The notes under the pieces are model-generated. The model was not told the DNA's origin. It saw only the letters and a list, made by a program, of their open reading frames with translations, and searched no databases. From Pontederia crassipes (Eukaryota > Streptophyta > Magnoliopsida > Commelinales > Pontederiaceae): 64,000 nt of DNA. The stretch spans positions 57,440,547 through 57,504,546 of the forward strand of contig CM060194.1 of NCBI GenBank assembly GCA_030549335.1. The letters run 5' to 3'. A program made the translations under genes and the position numbers. Below are positions 46,615-61,307 of the stretch, piece after piece; within the stretch, counting starts at the first letter, position 1; the number at the start of each line of letters is the position of its first letter.

Positions 46615-47876
46615 TAAGACTCTGACCAGTTCACCTGAATTGGTTGAGTCCTATTGTACAAAGATCAAAGTTCTATTGAACCCTAAATCATATATTTCAC
46701 AATGACTAAAGATAAACAAAGCAAGGACAAATACATGGAATTGCTATGTGCCGCCCCCAAAGTTAAAGCAAAGATCAGTGATTAAAAGAGAGAAGGGATA
46801 GGTAGTTAGCTGAGGGGACAGCGACGCTACTGTCTTAGATGACTACTATTCCTGAGATTTCAGATTTTCTCTCATCTATATCTCGAATGAAGGGCGATGC
46901 TAAAGGACATACCCCTTCCCTTAAAGATTAAAGTATTATGTCAGAGGGACAGGTAGCTAGCTGAGGAGACAGTGAACCTATAGGTCTTGTAACCGACCAC
47001 TGTTTCTGGATTGTATGAATTCTTTCCTCTACCTTCCGAACTGGGTGAGGTAGTAACACCCACCCCTCTTCCCTTATGGGCTTACTGGCATCAGAATCAG
47101 AGAGGCACCTCTGGCTTCCCAACCTAATAAAGTCGAGTTCGTATAGGACAACCAATTCTAAGGATATTCTAGTAATGTAAAAGACGTAATGCAACTCACG
47201 ATAAAGCAATGCAAAGCAAAGTAAAGTATTGTAAAGCAAAGCAGAGATAATGTAAAGTAAAGTATAGCACAACATAGCAGAGACATTGTAAAGCAAAGCC
47301 AAGGTAAAGCAAAGATAAAGTATTGTTATAATAAAGAACAGAGTACTGATATGAATAAAGACTCATACATTACTTTCATCGATCCTTATTTTACCGTCTT
47401 TAGCTATGGTACTTGCCATATTTGCTCATGGGTATTATATTCCTCTGCATTGGAATTTGCAGGTGAGAATGCCAACTGAAGAGATTATGGAGGGCGTAGA
47501 GTTTGGAGAATGCTGCACATGACTGATCTGTCTACTCCGAGCTTTTCTATTATATTTATGTTTAAATCATATTATGTTCAGAGACATCATGTTTTACTTT
47601 CGCTCACAGAATTTCAGACAAGTTTTATTATATTTCCGCATAATTTTCTATCTTACAAGACACTATGCTTCCGCATAATTTCTATAATATGAACCATCAT
47701 AGACTTCTGAATATTTTTCTATAATACGAGATATTATAAATTTTTCCGCATTTTAGTCATTCATCATGGCATTTTTCGACTACTCTTTCGCATTCAATAT
47801 AGCAATAAGCAATGCAACGCCTCTAAGATCAAACTGACCGTCTATGTAATGAGAGGTGCGATTATGGGGCGTCACA

Positions 47877-48000
47877 CCTTGTAGATCTCCCTAGTCTCGG
47901 TGGGAGCCCCTACCTTGTCGGTGTTCACTACTCTTTTTTGGGGCCGAATGAGGAGGGGGACGTGGGATACATACGCTTTTTATTTGCACGTGCATTGAAG
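47877..48000 (+). mobile_element. L1-type LINE, piece 4 (3' tail)
   Basis: It continues piece 3 directly after the chromovirus target duplication. The CTCCCTAGTCTCGGTGGGAGCCCCTACC stretch (described by position about 47886-47913) resembles the CCCTAG...GGTGGGG motif often seen in plant L1 3' tails. The true 3' end and any poly-A were not identified, so the right limit is approximate. Confidence 0.5.
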
Positions 48001-48501
48001 ACTGAAGCTTGTGTTTTGTGACGTGGTTGATGTGATGCCCCCAGATGAAAAGAGTAGTTTCGTCTTTGCAGATGAACTACCTTCGCATTTCTTACCATTC
48101 TTGCGTATAAAAAATGTTATGGGAGACATTTCGTCTTTTGCTATAATCCTTTGCAATCTTTGAGTCTATACATATCAATAGGAAACTAATTATGTTGGCT
48201 GAATTTACGAAGCAAAAATGATAATGCATCTTTCTATGTTTCATTCATATATAAAATACCAATTTTTTTTAAAATAATGATTCTCAGTATTCAAGGGTGA
48301 ATATGAACAGCTGCACTTTACAGCTTCAAGTAAGGGTCATCAACGATCTCATTTATTTATTACGTTTTTTAAAAACGATTCAGCGATCATTTCTACTTTA
48401 GTTATTTTGGGATTCAATTCATTAAGCCCATGCATATGTCAAATAAATACAAAGATTATAATATTCAAGAAGATAAAAGTTCATGTAATCACAAGGAACA
48501 T
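48001..48501 (-). other. 3' flank of the kinase pseudogene
   Basis: No gene is seen here. On the minus strand AATAAA words near 48350-48360 could be the old polyadenylation signal of the kinase gene, about 150 bp beyond its stop codon. Confidence 0.4.
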
Positions 48502-50015
<1,514 letters not shown>

Positions 50016-50045
50016 CTGTGGAATGTTCACACGGGAAGAAACAGC

Positions 50046-51504
50046 TAAGATATCTTATTTAAGATGAAGATCGAGTGACCATAAAGTCCATGCTAGTGAC
50101 ACTAATGACGATTGAAGATAAGATCTATTTTTCACATCGGCTGGAAACTTCTTAGGAGGATTACGATGAGATTCCTATTTGATTCTTCCTTCTAAGATGT
50201 ATAAGCATTATAAAAAAGAAGAAAATAGTTGCCGGTATTTAAAGATCTAAAAGTTATAATTAGAAGTTCAGTGTCATATCGACCTCCTTTCAAGAATGAC
50301 ATTGATTTTCAATGCCCCATGACATATGAACTAAAAAGACAAATCTAATAATCGTAAGATGAGGGGTTTAGGAGACGGAGGGTCTCATTTTTAAATGTTC
50401 CTCTTCTTTTAGTAAAGAAGAATAATGACTCTATGAATTTAGAGATTTATTAACAAGTTGTTAAATAAAATAACTATCAACACATAAGTGTTTGTTACCA
50501 TGCAAAGATGACCTATTTAAGGCTAGGTGCTCTCAAGATCGATCTAGGGAGTGAGTATCAACAGTTTTGAGTTACTGAAGAAGATGTAATGAAGATAATT
50601 TTAAATGAATGATCACTATAAGTTGAGTGGTGCCATTAAGAACACCCCTCAAACCTTTAGGTTCTCATGAACATTGTGTTCAAACTATGTCTACATTTAT
50701 GTAGAAAAGATTGAAGTGTTCATCGATCAAAAGAGTCTTAGGTATGTTTTCTTTTAGTAGTACGCTAATATGTGACAATGAAGATGACATGAAATTTGAA
50801 AGATTCTGAGTTCTCCATGAAGCACCATTTTGGTAAAAATGAACTCGGTTGCACATACACTCAGACACAAGTGATGCTTATTAGGCTACATGATGTTTCG
50901 TATGAAATGTTGGAGGAACTAAGCATGTGGAAACCAAATGATAAAGTCCTAAAGAGAGCAATACTAGATGAATAATATAAGCATGTGTTGCGGTCCATTT
51001 AGGAATAAGTCTTATAAAGAGTATTAGATGAAAATTATAAGTCTGGGTTACGATCCATTTGGAAAGTACAAGAAGTATAAGGATGTAACTATAAACCTGA
51101 GTTGCGATCCATTCGGGAAGAACATGGATGTATAAGGATGAACAAATAGTAATGACATGAAACATGGAGATACGAAAATATGTTCTAAGTACCCAGCATG
51201 TCAATGTGGAAAATAATAATAATAATAATAGAGCATAAAAAATTTTAGGAGATGATGATGCATGACGTTAAGAATTCGTAGACTTGATCCTCGTTGAGTA
51301 TCCAACACACATAGTGGAGCGCAAGGTGCAACGTCAAAAGAACAAGGATGTAACCATGGTCAGAGTAGCTTGGCATTTCCATAAAAGTGATGATGCAACA
51401 TGGGAACTCGAGTCGAAAATGCGCCAAGAATTTTCCCATCTTTTCGGTAAGTCCTCTACTTAGTGCAAAATTCGAGGACGAATTTTCTTTTAAGGGGGTA
51501 AGAA
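50046..51504 (+). mobile_element. Eroded chromovirus pol tail, repeat unit 1 (left part)
   Basis: This is near-identical to 56014-57505. Most of it has no readable frame. Near 51315-51445 the plus strand still gives VTMVRVAWHFHKSDDATWELESKMRQEFSHLFG, the C-terminal end of Tekay/Del pol (compare the element at 44760-44850). The purine tract TTTTAAGGGGGTAAGAA leads into the LTR at 51505. The left edge at 50046 abuts kinase DNA, so the unit is truncated there. Confidence 0.75.
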
Positions 51505-53549
51505 TGTAACAACCGACAAAGAAAGATAAAAAATGAAATCATAAAAAAAAAAGAGCGTGGCCGACTGGGGATAAAGCCCAATGCCAATCAAATTAAGGAT
51601 TTGATTTATAAATTTATCTCCACAACTCAGGGGATAAATTTGATTATTCTGAATCAGATTAGAGTTAAGAGAAGAGGAGGTTTTTATTAAACACAACAAC
51701 ATTGCAGTAATCCCCCTCTCCCTGATAACCTCACGAAGTTCTCTCCCTGAAAAAAAAACCTCATGGGACCTTGCTGGAATTCCGGACGCCGCCAGCCTAC
51801 TGGGCATTAGCGACCGGCTCCTTCTCTCTCATCTCAATTGCAAATCGTACAGAAGTCTACTGGATTCTCCTATCACCTGTCGGGTGCTGCTATCCTTACG
51901 CCGTTGCTGGAATTTTTGCAGAGAGCAGCCAAGAGGAGGAACAAGAAGGAAACAAGGGGGGCGCCAGGATCGATTTTTCGACGAATGGAAAGATGGATTG
52001 ATCGCGAATCGAGGTGGGTGAATCGAAATCACCTTGCATGACTTCTGAATAACGCTAAATCATGCCCTAATCGTACAAGTAAAGAAGAAGAGGAAAAGAT
52101 GGTTCAAGTTCCTTGTTTTGCCTTGCTTGATTTTCTTGAATTCATTGATTGATTGATTATTTGCATGCATAATTCATTATTTGTTGATCTGTTATTATGT
52201 CATTGATTAGCTAGTGATAGGAATTAAGTTAGATGGAGATTTCACCGAAGAATTTGCAAAATTCGAGGGTTCTGCAAGTTTTCTGGACGCCGACCGGTCG
52301 ATCGGCCCGTATGCATCGCGGCAATCGGTCGACCGATAACTTGCGTACAGACGCTTTCTGCACATGTCAACCGGTCGACCGATCCTTGTCACCGGTCGAC
52401 CGATCCTTGCCCACTGATCGACCGTTCAACCGAACGGATCGACCGAACCAATTAAACCCGACTTGACCTACCGGTCGACCGATCTTAACAGACCGGTCGA
52501 CCGATCAACAGACTACCGGGCGATCGTTCCCCCGAACCGGTCGACCGATTTCCCATAAAACCTTTCATTATACTTATTAATTATTTTCCTTTTTATCCAG
52601 ATATTATTTATATATATATGATTGATCATATTGTCTGACCCCATAGAGATCCCTCACTGATTTACATGATTTACTTCCTTATTGATTTATATCGCATTGA
52701 TCTTATCGTATCCATGAAATCAAGAACAAAGAGCCACAAGTTGTTAAAAGTGATTAATAAATTCAGATGAAAGATTAATGATGGGTTGCCAGTCCAAGCC
52801 AAGTGCATCAAGATAAGGGTCGCTCCCTTGGTCATGATTTGATCACCCATTGACCACCCGCACAAGGCCGTATCGTTTGCTAGGCATACCCTAAGAATTA
52901 AAGGCACTCAAAGTCACCCTGATTATTAATTAATAACCAAGATCAACAAGCATGTTCAAGTTCAAGTCAAGTCAAGTATGTCATGATTCCAAGTTTACTA
53001 TGTATTATTGATCCTCATGATTCATGATATCGCTGATCTTATTCTTATTATGATCCATGATACTGATATGTTATCTTCCACGTTCAAGTTAAGCATGATT
53101 ATTTACCGCTGATTATTATATTCATGCCATGCATTGTATATCATGTGGTTCTCCACTAGACTGTAAAGCTTACGGGAGGACCTCCTCCCCTGTGTCTGAT
53201 TTCCACAGGATCAGGTCAGTAACGTGGTGGAGTAGGCGTGTGGTGATGATGCTCTGGCGATAGGACAGCACATGAACCATAGGGCTTTTAGAGTGTTATT
53301 TAGTTTTCGTTTACCTTCCGTATTTTAGATTCATGATGTAGAACCTATTTTATTTTCTTCGCAATGATATAGCCACTTTTAGACTTCCGCATATTTAAAG
53401 TTATCTTTTATCTTTATCTCTTTTCTTCCGCTGACGTGTCTCGATTCTTGACTGAGATATGGTCAATATTATGGTCAAAATCATAGCATGCCGTAGCGTC
53501 TCCAGGTTGGTCTTCGTCACGTGGCGGGGGTCGATTTGGGGGCGTTACA
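51505..53549 (+). repeat. Chromovirus-type LTR, copy 1 of the 3.5-kb repeat element
   Basis: The 2045-bp unit begins TGTAACAACCGAC and ends GGGGGCGTTACA. A primer site follows immediately (53554-53565). It is of the same general type as the LTRs of the 37214-47876 element but clearly diverged in sequence. Confidence 0.85.
52291..52549. repeat. GTCGAC dyad-word cluster 8
   Basis: About ten units, several of them exact CCGGTCGACCGATC. It has a 21-bp segment (from about 52520) that is absent from cluster 9. Confidence 0.85.
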
Positions 53550-56013
53550 TTTATGGTATCAGAGCCTAAAGTCAGGACTCTCTTGACATCCTAGTGTATA
53601 GAATAGTATGGTATTGGTTCATATGCTACCGCCGAGCAGTCGCCACACCTTCCACCATTAAGTACAAGTAAGATTTTCTTGCATTAGGTTATTCTTTATT
53701 GATGTATTGATATGTATTTCACATGAGTGGTTGATTCTTAAGGAGGTTATTCTGTATGATAGGAATCAATTTAAATGTTATTAGTGATTAAACAAAAAGG
53801 ATCATAAAGGTTACGAACAAATTGAAAAAGAATAAACAACATGCATGTGGATAAATATACCTACGTGAAAAAATAAGTCTTACAGATATTTAAAGAATAA
53901 AATATAAGAAACGATTATGTTTCTTATAATCCATGTTTTTCATCTCTTTCATGATTGCTCTATTCACGGACTTCTTATGCTGACTGCAGCAGTATGAAGA
54001 GGAAAATGAATAAGCATATCAGTTGCAAAGAGATGTAGATTTAAGAAAGAAACGAAGGAATTATAAGAGTAATTAAAGGATTCGACTCACACAACACGTA
54101 GGTGTGAGATGATTTCAAATAGTAGAGGTGAAACCAAGCATGCATAAGTTATGATTTATGGTGATGACTTATGTGGTTCCATTGGTCTACCAATATAAGG
54201 GTTTAATAAATTATCTTATATGTTTATGTTGATAAGTATAGACCCATAATGCTTCTTGCGCCTTAGACTTCATATGATCCCTTTATTATGTAGATAAAGG
54301 TCCTAAGCAAAATTCAAATTAGTTATACGAATTTCTAATTAGATTATCTTATATTGGAAATAGGAATTAGAAAGATTAATCATGTTCAAGTTACGTAAGA
54401 TTAGTTAAACAATAATAAGTATTAGTGAGCTGCCCAAAAATCATGCATAAGGTATGGATGGACAAATATAGAAGCTTAAAGTGTTCAGAAGTCACCTTGG
54501 CTGGAATAAATGTTAGAAGGAATTTTCAATGAGTAGGTGACTGTTTGAGTTAATCGAACATTTAAATCTAGCATATTCATACGCATATGTACATATAACA
54601 TAGTATACTTATAAATATATAAAGATAAATTAATAAATAATTAGATTTAACTAACTTAGTTTAGTACATAGTATATTTGAAATTTTATTAATATGAAGTA
54701 TATTTTTAAATAGCCATTATTAAAGAATGAATTCTCTATCATCGCAATCTATATATATTTTCAAAATAGACTAATATGATTAATACAAGAATTATATAAG
54801 AACAAGTAAGACATGAAAGGGGTAAAATGAATGTGAGAAATTTTAAAAAGGGTTAAAATGAATGTGAAAAATTTTAAAAAGATTTAAGGTCTCTTAATTG
54901 AGATATACTTGAGGAGGATATGAGCCTCCAGCCATTAAGTATTAAAAGATCAAAACACCAAGTGAGAAAATTTTTAGAAAATATGGGAGGGTTAAGGTAA
55001 AGTACGAGGAATTTTATAAGTCCCCTACAAGATTTCTGGAGAAGCAAGTTATGCACCTGAGAGGGATGATTATGCAAGTTTTAATATAATTATAGTTTTC
55101 ATAATAATGTCAAAATGTATAGGATATTTAATCATATAATCATGGTTGATGGTTCAAGGGGGAAAATAAATCATATATATGTTTAGATAATGGGTTAAGT
55201 AAGTTACTAGTTGATACATGGAATTGTCCTTTAAGATGCAAGATGCAACATGATATATAGAATGTTCTCTAAGATGCCTCTACGTAAATATGATGAAAAA
55301 TGTTCAAGATTTTGTCATGATCAAGTGGACCACATATGATTTGATTATAAGTCTTACAAATGGATTAGTTCTCCTTTCCAATTTTAAAGTTATCCCGACC
55401 CTCTCCCATATACTACAAGATATTGTTAATGCAAAGGGTCATGAAATGATGCACGAAGAAGAAGAATGATTGCTTGTCTTCTGTTTTGTTGATTGTTTTG
55501 TTTTCCTGTCTTATTGTTTGAATTCATTCCATGTGTCAACCTGCATTCATTATGTTTGATAAGGACTTATGTTATGTAGTGCACATAAATTGTTCTGTTA
55601 ATTATGGATTAGAACATACTATGTAGCGACCCCTCAGCGTAAATATCGTTCGACCTTAACATTGATTCAAAGTGCTTCAAGATACTCAAGAAAAAGATTT
55701 ATTGTGGTCATATATAATCACTGGCCTCCCATGAAATTATATGACTTGACATTGCAAGAAACAAATCAATGTAAGCTAATAAGTTAAGATTGAGGGCAAC
55801 TCTCATCACAACCATATCAAATAAAGCATCGGCACAATGTGTCGAGACAAAAAAAAAGGGTAACAAATGACATTGATTAAGAAACAACCCTATTCCAATG
55901 ACATAGACTGCCAAGAATGATCCGTCCTTAGTTGATTTAAAGGACTCTTGATTGATACCAAACATAATTGTCTCATTTGACAATTATTCATTTTTATACT
56001 TTGTTTAATCCCT
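53550..56013 (+). mobile_element. Non-coding interior of the 3.5-kb repeat element
   Basis: It begins with the primer site TGGTATCAGAGCC at 53554-53566. The rest is about 2.4 kb of AT-rich DNA in which I recognise no gag or pol domain. A TGTAGCGACCCCTCAGCG word at 55623-55640 resembles the edge of a chromovirus-type LTR but has no partner here. With the pol tail at 56014-57505 this forms a non-autonomous, LARD-like element. Confidence 0.65.
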
Positions 56014-57179
56014 TAAGATATCTTATTTAAGATGAAGATCGAGTGACCATAAAGTCCATGCTAGTGACACTAATGACGATTGAAGATAAGATCTATTTTT
56101 CACATCGGCTGGAAACTTCTTAGGAGGATTACGATGAGATTCCTATTTGATTCTTCCTTCTAAGATGTATAAGCATTATAAAAAAGAAGAAAATAGTTGC
56201 CGGTATTTAAAGATCTAAAAGTTATAGTTAGAAGTTGAGTGTCATATCGACCTCCTTTCAAGAATGACATTGATTTCCAATGCCCCATGACATATGAACT
56301 AAAAAGACAAATCTAATAATCGTAAGATGAGGGGTTTAGGAGACGGAGGGTCTCATTTTTAAATGTTCCTCTTCTTTTAGTAAAGAATAATAATGACTCT
56401 ATGAATTTAGAGATTTATTAATAAGTTGTTAAATAAAATAACCATCAAGACATAAGTGTTTGTTACCATGCAAAGATGACCTATTTAAGGCTAGGCGCTC
56501 TCAAGATCGATTTAGGGAGTGAGTACCAACAGTTTTGAGTTACTGAAGAAGATGTAATGAAGATAATTTTAAATGAATGATCACTATAAGTTGAGTGGTG
56601 CCATTAAGAACACCCCTCAAACCTTTAGGTTCTCATGAACATTGTGTTCAAACTATGCCTACATTTATGTAGAAAAGATTGAAGTGTTCATCGATCAAAA
56701 GAGTCTTAGGTATGTTTTCTTTTAGTAGTACGCTAATATGTGACAATGAAGATGACATGAAGTTTGAAAGATTCTGAGTTCTCCATGAAGCACCATTTTG
56801 GTAAAAATGAACTCGGTTGCACATACACTCAGACACAAGTGATGCTTATTAGGCTTCATGATGTTTCGTATGAAATGTTGGAGGAACTAAGCATGTGGAA
56901 ACCAAATGATAAAGTCCTAAAGAGAGCAATACTAGATGAATAATATAAGCATGTGTTGCGGTCCATTTAGGAATAAGTCTTATAAAGAGTATTAGATGAA
57001 AATTATAAGTCTGGGTTACGATCCATTTGGAAAGTACAAGAAGTATAAGGATGTAACTATAAGCCTGAGTTGCGATCCATTCGGGAAGAACATGGATGTA
57101 TAAGGATGAACAAATAGTAATGACATGAAACATGGAGATACGAAAATATGTTCTAAGTACCCAGCATGTCAATGTGAAA

Positions 57180-57231
<52 letters not shown>

Positions 57232-57505
57232 GAGCATTAAAAATTCTAGGAGATGATGATGCATGACGTTAAGAATTCGTAGACTTGATCCTCGTTGAGT
57301 ATCCAACACACATAGTGGAGCGCAAGGTGCAACGTCAAAAGAACAAAGATGTAACCATGGTCAGAGTAGCTTGGCATTTCCATAAAAGTGATGATGCAAC
57401 ATGGGAGCTCGAGTCGGAAATGCGTCAAGAATTTTTCCATCTTTTCGATAAGTCCTCTACTTAGTGCAAAATTCGAGGACGAATTTTCTTTTAAGAGGGT
57501 AAGAA
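56014..57505 (+). mobile_element. Eroded chromovirus pol tail, repeat unit 2
   Basis: A copy of 50046-51504, differing at few positions, plus an expanded AAT microsatellite at 57179-57231. It leads through TTTTAAGAGGGTAAGAA into the LTR at 57506. Confidence 0.8.
57179..57231. repeat. (AAT)n microsatellite, expanded relative to its duplicate
   Basis: About 17 AAT units are seen here. The matching place in unit 1 (about 51211-51230) has about 6. It is therefore a length change since the duplication. Confidence 0.9.
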
Positions 57506-59525
57506 TGTAACAACCGACAAAGAAAGATAAAAAATGAAATCATAAAAAAAAAGAGCGTGGCCGACTGGGGATAAAGCCCAATGCCAATCAAATTAAGGAT
57601 TTGATTTATAAATTTATCTCCACAACTCAGGGGATAAATTTGATTATTTTGAATCAGATTAGAGTTAAGAGGAGAGGAGGTTTTTATTAAACACAACAAC
57701 ATTGCAGTAATCCCCCTCTCCCTGATAACCTCACGAAGTTCTCTCCCTGAAAAAAAAAACCTCATGGGACCTTGCTGGAATTCCGGACGCCGCCAGCCTA
57801 CTGGGCATTAGCGACCGGCTCCTTCTCTCTCATCTCAATTGCAAGTCGTACAGAAGTCTACTGGATTCTCCTATCACCTGTCGGGTGCTGCTATCCTTAC
57901 GCCGTTGCAGGAATTTTTGCAAAGAGCAGCCAAGAGGAGGAACAAGAAGGAAACAAGGGGGGCGCCGGGATCGATTTTTCGACGAACGGAAAGATGGATT
58001 GATCGCGAATCGAGGTGGGTGAATCAAAATCACCTTGCATGACTTCTGAATAATGCTAAATCATGCCCTAATCGTACAAGTAAAGAAGAAGAGGAAAATA
58101 TGGTTCAAGTTCCTTATTTTGCCTTGCTTGATTTTCTTGAATTCATTGATTGATTGATTATTTGCATGCATAATTCATTATTTGTTGATCTGTTGTTATG
58201 TCATTGATTAGCTAGTGATAGGAATTAGGTTAGATGGAGATTTCACCGAAGAATTTGCAAAATTCGAGGGTTCTGCAAGTTTTCTGGACGCTGACCGGTC
58301 GATCGGCCCGTATGCGAGCGGCAATCGGTCGACCGATAACTTGCGTACAGGCGCTTTCTACACATGTCAACCGGTCGACCGATCCTTGTCACCGGTCTAC
58401 CGATCCTTGCCCACTGATCGACCGTTCAACCGAACGGATCGACCGAACCAATTAAACCCGACTTGACCTACCGGTCGACCGATCTTAACAGACCGGTCAA
58501 CTGATCAACAGACTACCGGTCGACCGATTTCCCATAAAACCTTTCATTATACTTATTAATTATTTTCCTTTTTATCCAGATATTATTTATATATATATGA
58601 TTGATCATATTGTCTGACCCCACAGAGATCCCTCACTGATTTACATGATTTACTTCCTTATTGATTTATATCGCATTGATCTTATCGTATCCATGAAATC
58701 AAGAACAAAGAGCCACAAGTTATTAAAAGTGATTAATAAGTTCATATGAAAGATTAATGATGGGTTGCCAGTCCAAGCCAAGTGCATCAAGATAAGGGTC
58801 GCTCCCTTGGTCATGATTTGATCACCCATTGACCCGCACAAGGCCGTATCGTTTGCTGGGCATACCCCAAGAATTAAAGGCACTCAAAGTCACCCTGATT
58901 GTTAATTAATAACCAAGATCAACAAGCATGTTCAAGTTCAAGTCAAGTCAAGTATGCCATGATTCCAAGTTTACTATGTATTATTGATCCTCATGATTCA
59001 TGATATCGTTGATCTTATTCTTATTATGATCCATGATACTGATATGTTATCTTCCACGTTCAAGTTAAGCATGATTATTTACCGCTGATTATTATATTCA
59101 TGCCATGCATTGTATATCATGTGGTTCTCCACTAGGTTGTAAAGCTTATGGGAGGACCTCCTTCCCTGTGTCTGATTTCCACAGGATCAGGTCAGTAACG
59201 TGGTGGAGTAGGCGTGTGGTGATGATGCTCTGGCGATAGGACAACACATAAACCAGAGGGCTTTTAGAGTGTTATTTAGTTTTCGTTTACCTTCCGCATT
59301 TTAGATTCATGATGTAGAACCTATTTTATTTTCTTCGCAATGATATAGCCACTTTTAGACTTCCGCATATTTAAAGTTATCTTTTATCTTTATCTCTTTT
59401 CTTCCGCTGACGTGTCTCGATTCTTGACTGAGATATGGTCAATATTATGGTCAAAGTCATAGCATGTCGTAGCGTCTCCAGGTTGGTCTTCGCCACGTGG
59501 CGGAGGTCGATTTGGGGGCGTTACA
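57506..59525 (+). repeat. Chromovirus-type LTR, copy 2 of the 3.5-kb repeat element
   Basis: The 2020-bp unit, TGTAACAACCGAC to GGGGGCGTTACA, is nearly identical to 51505-53549. The right flank ACTAC (59526-59530) has no matching word at the truncated left end, so no target duplication can be shown. Confidence 0.85.
58292..58528. repeat. GTCGAC dyad-word cluster 9
   Basis: This is the counterpart of cluster 8, shorter by 21 bp. The loss lies between two ACCGG words, which suggests slippage or recombination between units. Confidence 0.85.
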
Positions 59526-61307
59526 ACTACCACAGGTTCCACATGCACATTACAAGTCCTTATCTTAATCAATGTTTTCAAAATAGAACTTGGTCCGCCT
59601 CCAATTCAACCTGAAAACAGAAATTGCACCCGACCAAAAAAAATAATAATAATGATCAACCGTGTGGAAACAGGCCAATCGGGTGGAAACCTGGTTCAAC
59701 TTATAAATTAAAACAAATAAAAATACTATTGGAAATGAAAGAAAAAAAAGTAAAGAAAGTTATGTATTTGAATCAGTATTTAAAATTAAAAGGTAAAAAA
59801 AAACAAAAGAAGCACTTAAAAGGAAATTAAGTACTAATGAAGATGGGGAGAGGGAAATGAAAACAAAAATAAAACTTGTTAAAAGAGAAAGTTACATAAA
59901 AAATAAAAAGAAATAAGAATAATTTACGATAAATAAAAAATAAAATATTAATATAACATTATATACATATTGGGAATAATTTTCTTATCAAATAATACTT
60001 TAAAATAGAATAAATAATATATCTATATTAATATTTAATTATACACTATATAATATTTATTATGCATATTTTCTAATATTATCATAAGTTAATTCATTTT
60101 AATAAGATTTGGTAGAATAAGTTTAATGATGATCAAGGTAGTTAAGATCAAAATTTTGCATAAGATCGAATTGAGAATTATAAGATCCTACTTATTAATA
60201 AAAAATTATTGAAATAATAAATATATCCTTTTATAATTTTTTTCATATTGAAATATTAAATTGTACATCACTAAATCATTTTTTATCGATTCTTAAGAAA
60301 AATTATATGAAAACATATTAAATTTCATCTAGATTAATTTTGATGATCACAAATTAGTTTTAATTAATTTTAATTAACTGATCAGATTGTGTTATCAAAA
60401 TTATTATTGTATTAAGATCTTACACATTCCTTAGGATAAGATCAAGATTGGTAATGCACAGTAAGATTATCCTAAGATCCCAAGATGTATATTGAGATCT
60501 TGACACCTTTTATCATGGCCTACTTCTTGTCAAGAATATAAAATTATTAATATTATTATTTTAATAATTTAAGTTTTTAATAAGAGCGTTAAGCACAACA
60601 TGATATCAACTTTAGACTTTAGAAATCAAGTGTTCAAATATCGTTAGACTTTTCTTTAAAAAATATTTTTTTCTTATTTGTTGAACACGCCAATGGCCAG
60701 CATTTTTTGATTGGTCCCAATGATAAAGATAGTGCAGGAATTGTAGGTGTATTCATTGTCGGCACTTGATATAATGACACGGCACGAATGGAACATGTTC
60801 AAGTGACGCAACACTTTCCAAGTTCCGATTTCCCTACGCAGACGAAATAAGACATATGTGACACCTTCTCGGCAAAACAACGTACGTATTGTGACAAGGC
60901 ACAATGAAGACCAAGACTCCCCGAGTCCACGCCCCAATCTTCCAAAGTTAAGACTTCAAAATCCACATTTCGTAAGAAGAAATAAGACATCGTTGTTTAA
61001 TTTGCATCATGAAAACTTTAATTCCCATTCCCATCGTTTTCATGCAATGCTCATTGACTATTTAATTGGACTCCTTAACGCACATTATCTTGGTGATCGT
61101 CTCACAATCACTCTAACAAATTAATCCATGTTCACACTCACCGGAAAAAAAAATTCTTGTTCATAAAATTCGTGGAATTTGATAAAGTCCTCTGAGTTGC
61201 TCATCGGAAAGTCTAGCTAATTATCAATTAAGGAATACTAAATACTTAATGTACACACTGATCAATAACGTACCGAGATCCTTAATGAAGAGATCCTAAC
61301 GGGAGCT
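59526..61307. other. AT-rich DNA without recognisable gene
   Basis: I see no domain, RNA gene or clean repeat ends. Composition is strongly AT-rich at 59700-60660. It is more balanced at 60670-61130, where frames on both strands remain open for about 60-90 codons without family resemblance. Confidence 0.5.

Larger units (their letters stand above)
37214..47876 (+). mobile_element. Nearly full-length chromovirus (Tekay/Del-like Gypsy)
   Basis: A 10.66-kb plus-strand element with perfect CCTTG target duplications (37209-37213 and 47877-47881). Its parts are: 5' LTR 37214-39454; primer site TGGTATCAGAGCC at 39458-39470; a small leader frame 39663-39959; gag from 40284; protease near 41490-41780; reverse transcriptase about 41985-42580; RNase H about 42670-43320; integrase about 43500-44640; a chromodomain-like C-terminus near 44690-44850; a purine tract before 44905; and 3' LTR 44905-47876 with a MITE inside. 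It has the full Gypsy domain order. It is broken, with roughly half a dozen breaks in the coding part. By eye the LTRs differ by a few percent, so it is comparatively young. Confidence 0.95.
44905..47876 (+). repeat. Chromovirus 3' LTR (with Tourist-like insertion)
   Basis: It matches the 5' LTR apart from the 767-bp insertion at 45848-46614 and small indels. TATAAGAG is at 45011-45018. The end GGGGCGTCACA abuts the CCTTG target duplication. Confidence 0.9.

Noticed and set aside
55708-55983. 91-codon hydrophobic minus-strand frame
   Set aside because: It lies in the non-coding interior of the LARD-like element; no family, no start context and no paralogue in the window.
60674-61124. Possible host gene from frames on both strands
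   Set aside because: The frames are short, overlap in antisense and show no known motif; kept only as unassigned DNA.
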